DNA of 64,000 bases, taken from Brachybacterium sacelli (GTDB lineage Bacteria > Actinomycetota > Actinomycetes > Actinomycetales > Dermabacteraceae). The notes beneath the pieces were generated by a model. The model ran no database searches. It had not been told where the DNA came from and was given only the letters and a program-made list of their open reading frames with translations. The DNA lies in assembly GCF_017876545.1 (NCBI RefSeq), contig NZ_JAGIOD010000001.1, forward strand, positions 310,001-374,000. The letters run 5' to 3'. Below, in pieces: positions 59,033-64,000 of the stretch (the first letter of the stretch is position 1; each line of letters begins with the position of its first letter). The translations under genes and the position numbers were made by a program.

Positions 59033-60910
59033 ATGAAAGGCCCGATCTTGACGAACACGACGACGGACGACCTCGATCTCGGATTCGATCCCGACGCGCT
59101 GCGCGAGAAGTACCGACAGGAGCGAGATCGCCGGATCCGCCCCGACGGCACCGCCCAGTACCGCCGGACACACGGCGAGTTCGGCTACTGCGCGAAAGAC
59201 CCCTACACGCCGTGGGGCGAGCGCGCCCCTCGGACGGACACCGTCGAGGTGCTCGTGATCGGTGCGGGCTTCGGCGGCCTGCTCACCGCCGCGAAGCTGC
59301 GGGACGCGGGGGTGGCCTCCGTGCGACTGATGGACGAAGCCGGAGACGTCGGCGGCACCTGGTACTGGAACCGCTACCCCGGCATCCACTGCGACATCGA
59401 GTCCTACCTCTACATGCCCCTGCTGGAGGAGACCGGATACATGCCCCAGTGGCGGTATGCACCGGGAGAGGAGATCCGTCGCCACGCCGTGCGGATCGCC
59501 GAGCAGTACGACCTCTACCGCGACACCGCGTTCCACACCCGCGCCACCGAGCTGCGCTGGGACGAGGAGCAGGCGCACTGGCTGGTGCGCACCGATCGCG
59601 GGGACGAGATGCACGCACGCTACGTCGTCGTCTCCTCCGGCACGCTCTCGCAGCCGAAGCTGCCGGGCATCCCCGGCATCGAGGAGTTCCAGGGCCACAC
59701 CTTCCACACCAGCCGCTGGGACTACGGCTACACGGGCGGGGACGCCGAGGGAGGCATGACGGGTCTGGCCGACAAACGGGTGGCCGTCGTCGGCACCGGC
59801 GCGACCGGGCTGCAGGCGATCCCCGAGATCGCGGCCGACGCGGCGCAGCTGTACGTCTTCCAGCGCACTCCCTCCTCCGTCGACGTGCGCGACAACCGAC
59901 CCACCGACCCGGAATGGGCCGCCTCGCTGCAGCCGGGCTGGCAGCGTGAGCTGATGGAGAACTTCCTGGCGATCCTGTCCGGCGAGGAGGTCGAGGAGGA
60001 TCTGGTCCAGGACGGCTGGACCGCCACCCCCGCACTGCAGCGCAAGATGATCACCGGCAGGCTCGACACCTCGCTCGATCCCGCCGAGCGCGAGCGCCGC
60101 GACGAGATCGCGGACTTCGCCGTCATGAACCGCATCCGCTCCCGGGTCGGAGACGTCGTCGAGGACCCGGCCACGGCCGAGGCGCTCATGCCCTGGTACC
60201 GCTACATGTGCAAGCGCCCCGGGTTCAGCGACCTGTACCTCCAGGCCTTCAACCGCGACAACGTCACCCTCGTCGACACCGCCGATCATGGCGGCGTCAC
60301 CCGGATGACGCAGAACGCGGTGGTCGTCGGGTCCGACGAGTACGAGGTGGACTGCGTCATCTTCGCGACAGGGTTCGAGACCGGAGTCTCCGGAGTCGTC
60401 TCCGGCACGCTCCCTGCGCACGGCCGTGACGGCATCGCGCTGCTGGAGGCCTGGTCCCGCGGCCCCCGCACCCTGCACGGCTTCACCTCCCACGGCTTCC
60501 CGAACCTGTTCCACCTGGGATCGCTGCAGAACGCCAACTCCGTGAACTTCGTGCACATCCTCACCGAACAGGCCCAGCACATCTCCGCCATGGTCTCCGC
60601 GGCCCGCGAGAGGGGTGCCCGGTACGTCGAGCCCACCCGGGAGGCCGAGCAGCGATGGTGCGACACGCTCCAGGACGTCGCCGTCGACAACAGCGAGTTC
60701 CTCGCCGAATGCACGCCCGGCTACTACAACGGGGAGGGCACCCGCACAGGGGCCTCGACGTCCTACGCCCCCGGCCCGGTGGCCTTCCACCAGCTGCTCG
60801 CCGACTGGCGCGAGGACAGCATGGACGAGGTGCTCGTGATAGGCACGGGCGGGAGCCCCTCGGACCACGAGGTCGCGCGATCAGACTTCGTCGGGCAGGG
60901 TGCCGCATGA
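59033..60910 (+). CDS. Baeyer-Villiger monooxygenase
   Basis: This 625-residue FAD- and NADPH-dependent enzyme inserts oxygen next to a ketone to form an ester or lactone. It has two Rossmann motifs, VLVIGAGFGGLLTAAKL (FAD) and VAVVGTGATGLQAIPEIA (NADPH), and the type I fingerprint FQGHTFHTSRW (F-x-G-x3-H-x3-W) between them. The length with an N-terminal extension of about 60 residues fits the cyclododecanone/phenylacetone-type group. The start is ATG 59033 or TTG 59048; the latter has AAAGG eight bases upstream and would give 620 residues. The SMP-30 gene overlaps its stop codon. Confidence 0.9.
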   Translation: MKGPILTNTTTDDLDLGFDPDALREKYRQERDRRIRPDGTAQYRRTHGEFGYCAKDPYTPWGERAPRTDTVEVLVIGAGFGGLLTAAKLRDAGVASVRLMDEAGDVGGTWYWNRYPGIHCDIESYLYMPLLEETGYMPQWRYAPGEEIRRHAVRIAEQYDLYRDTAFHTRATELRWDEEQAHWLVRTDRGDEMHARYVVVSSGTLSQPKLPGIPGIEEFQGHTFHTSRWDYGYTGGDAEGGMTGLADKRVAVVGTGATGLQAIPEIAADAAQLYVFQRTPSSVDVRDNRPTDPEWAASLQPGWQRELMENFLAILSGEEVEEDLVQDGWTATPALQRKMITGRLDTSLDPAERERRDEIADFAVMNRIRSRVGDVVEDPATAEALMPWYRYMCKRPGFSDLYLQAFNRDNVTLVDTADHGGVTRMTQNAVVVGSDEYEVDCVIFATGFETGVSGVVSGTLPAHGRDGIALLEAWSRGPRTLHGFTSHGFPNLFHLGSLQNANSVNFVHILTEQAQHISAMVSAARERGARYVEPTREAEQRWCDTLQDVAVDNSEFLAECTPGYYNGEGTRTGASTSYAPGPVAFHQLLADWREDSMDEVLVIGTGGSPSDHEVARSDFVGQGAA

Positions 60911-61818
60911 GGCAGCACCAGACGGCGCAGCGGGTCCTGCAGGTCACCTCGCCGCACGAGGCCACCGGCATGACTCTGCTCGAGGGGCCGACGTTCGACG
61001 GTCAGGGACGGCTGCATCTCGTCGACGTCACCGCACCTGCCGGCGCGCCGAAAGTGATGCGGATCGACCTCGACACCGAGGAGATCACTCCTCTGGTCAC
61101 CGAGGGGAACGGTGCCTTCACCTCCGCGCAGTGGGGCCCCCAGGATGGCCGCCTCTACCTGACCGATTACGCGTCGGGGCAGATCATCAGCGTCACCGCG
61201 GAGGGCGAGGACGCCCGGACCGTCTTCTCCGGAGAGGTCGAGGGCCGTGCCATGCACCCGGATGACCTCGCGTTCGACGAGGCGGGAAACATGTTCGTCT
61301 CCGATTCCTCGCCGACCGTCTATCCCGACGCCGCCCCGACCGGGCGCGTGGTGCGGATCGACGCGGAGACCTCGGCGGCGACCGTCCTGGCCGACAACCA
61401 GCCGAACCCCAACGGGATCTCCCTCGATCGTGATGGCGCACTCTGGATCAGCCAGCTCGACGCGAACCGCATCGACCGCCTCCTCCTGAATCAGGACCGC
61501 ATCGCGGTCACCACGGGGCACACCGCGATCCACGTCGACGGCGGGCCCTCCCAGGCCGACTCCAACGCGATCGATGCCGACGGGAACATCTACCAGGCCT
61601 CGCACGGGATCCCACGGATCCTGGTCTACGGCCCGGACGGCACGCACAGGGCGACCATCGACATCCCCGCCGAGCACGAGGGCCTCGAGTCCGCGACGAA
61701 CCTTGCCATCCGACCCGGAACCCAGAAGGCCTTCGTGACGGTCAGCGGGCCCGCCGGCGGATTCATCTACCGGTTCGACGCGCTGGCCGAGGGGACGCGT
61801 CAGTCCAACGGGGGCTGA
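60907..61818 (+). CDS. SMP-30/gluconolactonase-family hydrolase
   Basis: This 303-residue six-bladed beta-propeller protein fits the SMP-30/lactonase family. Metal-site segments are LLEGPTFDGQGRLHLVDVTA (Glu), NPNGISLDRDGALWIS (Asn) and SNAIDADGNIYQA (Asp). The ATG overlaps the stop of the Baeyer-Villiger monooxygenase gene (ATGA). A lactonase co-translated with such an enzyme should hydrolyse the lactone it makes, giving a hydroxy acid. This link is inference from position and family chemistry. Confidence 0.87.
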   Translation: MRQHQTAQRVLQVTSPHEATGMTLLEGPTFDGQGRLHLVDVTAPAGAPKVMRIDLDTEEITPLVTEGNGAFTSAQWGPQDGRLYLTDYASGQIISVTAEGEDARTVFSGEVEGRAMHPDDLAFDEAGNMFVSDSSPTVYPDAAPTGRVVRIDAETSAATVLADNQPNPNGISLDRDGALWISQLDANRIDRLLLNQDRIAVTTGHTAIHVDGGPSQADSNAIDADGNIYQASHGIPRILVYGPDGTHRATIDIPAEHEGLESATNLAIRPGTQKAFVTVSGPAGGFIYRFDALAEGTRQSNGG

Positions 61819-61905
61819 GGGGCCCGCGTCCCGGCAGCCCGTCACTCACTCCTCGACGGTCCGCGCCGGGCCGGGGTCACTCCGCGAGGTCGATCGATCT
61901 CCGCG

Positions 61906-63177
61906 TCACCAGGTGACGGGGAGGCGGTGGAGGCCGTAGATCGTGGCGTCATGTTTGAACGGAAGGTCCGCCACGTCCGCCGCGAGACGCAGAGTGGGGA
62001 CCCGCGCCAGCACGGTCGGGTAGACGACCTGGAGCTCCATGCGCGCGAGGTTCTGCCCCAGGCACTGGTGGATCCCGAAGCCGAAGCCGACATGGTTGCG
62101 GGGGTTCCGGCCCAGGTCGAGGGTGTCAGGGTCCTCGAAGACCTCGGCATCGCGGTTGCCCAGATCCGTGGCCACGATGACTCCCTCGCCCGCCCGGATG
62201 GTGACCCCGGCGATCTCGATGTCCTCGGTGGCCACGCGCTTGCGGCCGTCGTGCGTGATGGTCAGGTAGCGCATGAGCTCCTCGACCGCCGAGGCCACCA
62301 GGGCCGGGTCGGGCTCCTCGCGCAGCCGGTCCACCTCCTCGGGGTTCTCGAGCAGCGCCGTGATCCCCAGCGCGATCATGTTCGCGGTGGTCTCGTGACC
62401 GGCGACCAGCAGCAGGATGCCCATCTGCACCGCATCGGGGATCCCGATCTCCCCCTCGTGCACGCGCCGGCCGAGGTCGGAGAAGATGTCCTCCTCCGGG
62501 TGCTGCATCTTCTCGGCGAGCAGCTCCCCCATGTACTGGCCCAGCGCCGTCATCGCGGCGTGACGCTGCTCGGGGGTCGAATCACGGTGCACGATCAGCT
62601 TGGAGTTCATCTGGAAGAAGTCGTGCTTCGTGTAGGGCACGCCGAGCAGCAGGCAGATCACGAGCGACGGCAGCGGGAGGGCGAACTCCTCGACGAGGTC
62701 GACGGGCCCCTCCTTCGCGAGCATCTTGTCCAGGAGGTCATCGGCGATCTGCTGGACCGTCGGCCGCATGGCCTGCATGCGCTTGACCGCGAACGGGGCG
62801 GTGACCATGCGGCGCAGCCGTGCGTGCTCCGGGTCGTCCATCAGGATGAAGCCGATCCCGGCGTTCTGCGTGCTGCCGTCCTCCTCGGCCTCGGCGTCCG
62901 CGGCGACGGCGCGCGCGGCGCTCGCCGAGGGGTGGGGATATCCGGGACGGGCGGCGTTCGAGCTCAGCCGCGGGTCCAGGAGGAGCTTGCGACCTTCGGC
63001 GTACCGGGTGACGAACCAGGGTGTGCTGCCGTCGGCGAGGCGCACCCGGGTCAGGGGCCCCTCCTCCTGGAGGGCACGGCCGGTCGGGGGCGGGTCGAAC
63101 GGGCAGCGCCCGTCACGGGGCATGGGGAAGTCCTGCGGCGAGTGCTCGTCGGTGCGAGCCGTGGCGATCTGGGTCAT
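61906..63177 (-). CDS. Cytochrome P450
   Basis: This 423-residue soluble bacterial P450 has the heme-binding loop VGFGFGIHQCLGQNLARMEL with Cys372, the I-helix oxygen-binding AGHETTANMIALG, and the K-helix region ASAVEELMRYL. It should hydroxylate an apolar substrate with electrons from a ferredoxin; no ferredoxin gene lies in the window. AGGAG precedes the ATG. It is convergent with the monooxygenase/lactonase genes and upstream of it lies a MarR gene on the same strand. It may perform the first oxidation of the compound that the Baeyer-Villiger enzyme later handles. Confidence 0.93.
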   Translation of the reverse strand: MTQIATARTDEHSPQDFPMPRDGRCPFDPPPTGRALQEEGPLTRVRLADGSTPWFVTRYAEGRKLLLDPRLSSNAARPGYPHPSASAARAVAADAEAEEDGSTQNAGIGFILMDDPEHARLRRMVTAPFAVKRMQAMRPTVQQIADDLLDKMLAKEGPVDLVEEFALPLPSLVICLLLGVPYTKHDFFQMNSKLIVHRDSTPEQRHAAMTALGQYMGELLAEKMQHPEEDIFSDLGRRVHEGEIGIPDAVQMGILLLVAGHETTANMIALGITALLENPEEVDRLREEPDPALVASAVEELMRYLTITHDGRKRVATEDIEIAGVTIRAGEGVIVATDLGNRDAEVFEDPDTLDLGRNPRNHVGFGFGIHQCLGQNLARMELQVVYPTVLARVPTLRLAADVADLPFKHDATIYGLHRLPVTW

Positions 63178-63228
63178 CGTGTCTCCTTCATCGTGCAGTG
63201 AGCGGTCATCGTGCGGTGAGGGGTCTTC

Positions 63229-63708
63229 TCACCCGTGAGGAACCTTCCCCCTGGTCTCCGGGACGGCAGCGCCGTAAGCGCCCAGGTAGCGGTCCATCAG
63301 CCGGAGGAACGTCGACGCGTCCTCCTCGCCCATCGCCTCCAGAGCGACTTCGTAACCGCCCAGGGAGATCGCGAGATCCGCCTCGAAGGCGTCGCGCCCG
63401 GCAGCGGTGCGTGCGAAGCGGTACGCGGAGTCGCCGGGCTCCCGGGTCCTTCCCAGCAGCCCTTCGGCGACCGCGGCGTTGACCTGGCGGTTGACGGTGG
63501 ACTGCTCGAGGCCGAGCTCGTGCGCGACCTCCTTGAGGGTGCGCGGCGTGTTGTCGGAGAACAGCCAGAGGATGCGAAGATCCGCGGTCCCGAGCGACAT
63601 GGCCTGCTCGTGGTCGCGCCGGTGCCTGTCCAGCATCCAGAACATCCCGGCCAAGCGCCTGCCCCGAGTATTCGGGAGCGTGCCCTCGAGGGTGGTGCGT
63701 TCGTCCAT
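63229..63708 (-). CDS. MarR-family regulator
   Basis: This 159-residue winged-helix protein fits MarR: TADLRILWLFSDNTPRTLKE, VAHELGLEQSTVNRQVNAAV (recognition helix) and the wing TREPGDSAYRFART. It precedes the P450 gene by 51 bp on the same strand, so they may be co-transcribed, and is divergent from an MFS transporter gene. It probably controls both in response to the substrate. Confidence 0.87.
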   Translation of the reverse strand: MDERTTLEGTLPNTRGRRLAGMFWMLDRHRRDHEQAMSLGTADLRILWLFSDNTPRTLKEVAHELGLEQSTVNRQVNAAVAEGLLGRTREPGDSAYRFARTAAGRDAFEADLAISLGGYEVALEAMGEEDASTFLRLMDRYLGAYGAAVPETRGKVPHG

Positions 63709-63774
63709 CTCGTTCTCTCCGTCTCACCGGGTTGTGGCCTCGGCCGGGGCTATGTAATCTGCATATCGAAGCGG

Positions 63775-63789
63775 TGTGTACCTTACACA
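63775..63789. promoter_or_regulatory. Palindromic site between MarR and MFS genes
   Basis: TGTGTA-CCT-TACACA is a perfect 6-bp inverted repeat in an AT-richer stretch (63751-63790) between the divergent start codons. It is a likely MarR binding site overlapping the promoters. Confidence 0.6.
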
Positions 63790-63825
63790 TCCTAACGCTC
63801 GTTCCGCTCGCTCCAGAGAGTGCTG

Positions 63826-64000
63826 ATGACCAGAGATTCCGACGCCGCGACGGCCCGCGGCAGCGCCCGCCACCCTGCCCTCATCCTGATCGTCGCCGGC
63901 TTCTCCAGCTTGTGCGCAGCGCTCATGCAGTCGCTCGTGATCCCGATCCAGCCTCAGCTGCCCGAGATGCTCGGAACCTCGGCCTCCAACGCCGCCTGGG
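63826..64000 (+). CDS. MFS transporter, start only
   Basis: The window ends inside this gene. The first 58 codons give a hydrophilic N-terminus (MTRDSDAATARGSARHP) and a first membrane helix (ALILIVAGFSSLCAALMQSL) followed by VIPIQPQLPEMLGTSASNAAW, the pattern of drug:proton antiporters of the major facilitator superfamily. It is divergent from the MarR gene and likely regulated by it. Confidence 0.8.
   Translation, partial: MTRDSDAATARGSARHPALILIVAGFSSLCAALMQSLVIPIQPQLPEMLGTSASNAAW

Overview
The window looks like chromosomal DNA of a high-GC Gram-positive actinobacterium. The evidence is strong GC bias at third codon positions, a LexA-type box of the actinobacterial TCGAAC-N4-GTTCGA form, Rv2578c-type radical SAM and CE1758/CE1759-type flavoenzyme families, a MetPS-type small subunit, RNase J, and many genes that start at an ATG 6-7 bases after a TANNNT box, as leaderless actinobacterial genes do. 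The gene mix would suit Brachybacterium or a relative, but no marker in the window fixes the genus.

Layout. 1-3441 (minus): membrane protein, histidine kinase and LuxR-type response regulator, translationally coupled. 3511-6588 (minus): M20 amidohydrolase and AbgT-type transporter. 6754-9273 (plus): fused IIA-IIB and IIC of an ascorbate-type PTS. 9656-11526: NSS transporter with a 35-residue MetS-like subunit. 11527-12047: palindromic repeats, then a leader ORF and intrinsic terminator ahead of a tyrosyl-tRNA synthetase (12048-13391). 13600-15649: flavin reductase, tRNA-Ser(GGA), SOS-boxed radical SAM gene. 15770-18721: two paralogous membrane-anchored pseudo-metallopeptidases around an OsmC-like peroxidase. 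18743-23200: S9 peptidase and an LLM monooxygenase/FMN reductase pair.

23374-32567 is a carbohydrate locus: TIM-barrel isomerase, 2-hydroxyacid dehydrogenase, LacI regulator, a divergent Gfo/Idh - DUF993 - isomerase operon and a GH95 fucosidase. Near-identical operator-like sites lie at the promoters of the two metabolic operons. 32703-45629 is a mixed region: glutaredoxin-like and GNAT proteins, a PepSY protein with no ordinary start codon, kinase-fold and DinB proteins, a lipoprotein, RraA, an EEP-fold enzyme, MarR plus EamA, cupins, an arginase-like protein and a CPBP protease. 45770-47506 encodes a secreted acidic repeat protein. 48072-53521 holds an aldo/keto reductase, membrane proteins, a TIM-barrel protein and RNase J. 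An intact IS256-family element with a perfect 8-bp target duplication occupies 53793-55235.

The last part (55308-64000) carries an orphan ABC ATPase, an alpha/beta hydrolase, another isomerase, and an oxidative catabolic cluster: TetR, Baeyer-Villiger monooxygenase, SMP-30-type lactonase, P450, MarR and the start of an MFS transporter. The monooxygenase and lactonase overlap by four bases, so oxygen insertion and ring opening are probably coupled.

The most interesting signals are the tyrS leader, a 72-bp palindrome family present at both ends of the window, the paired dead metallopeptidases, the shared LacI-type sites and the start-codon problem in the PepSY gene.
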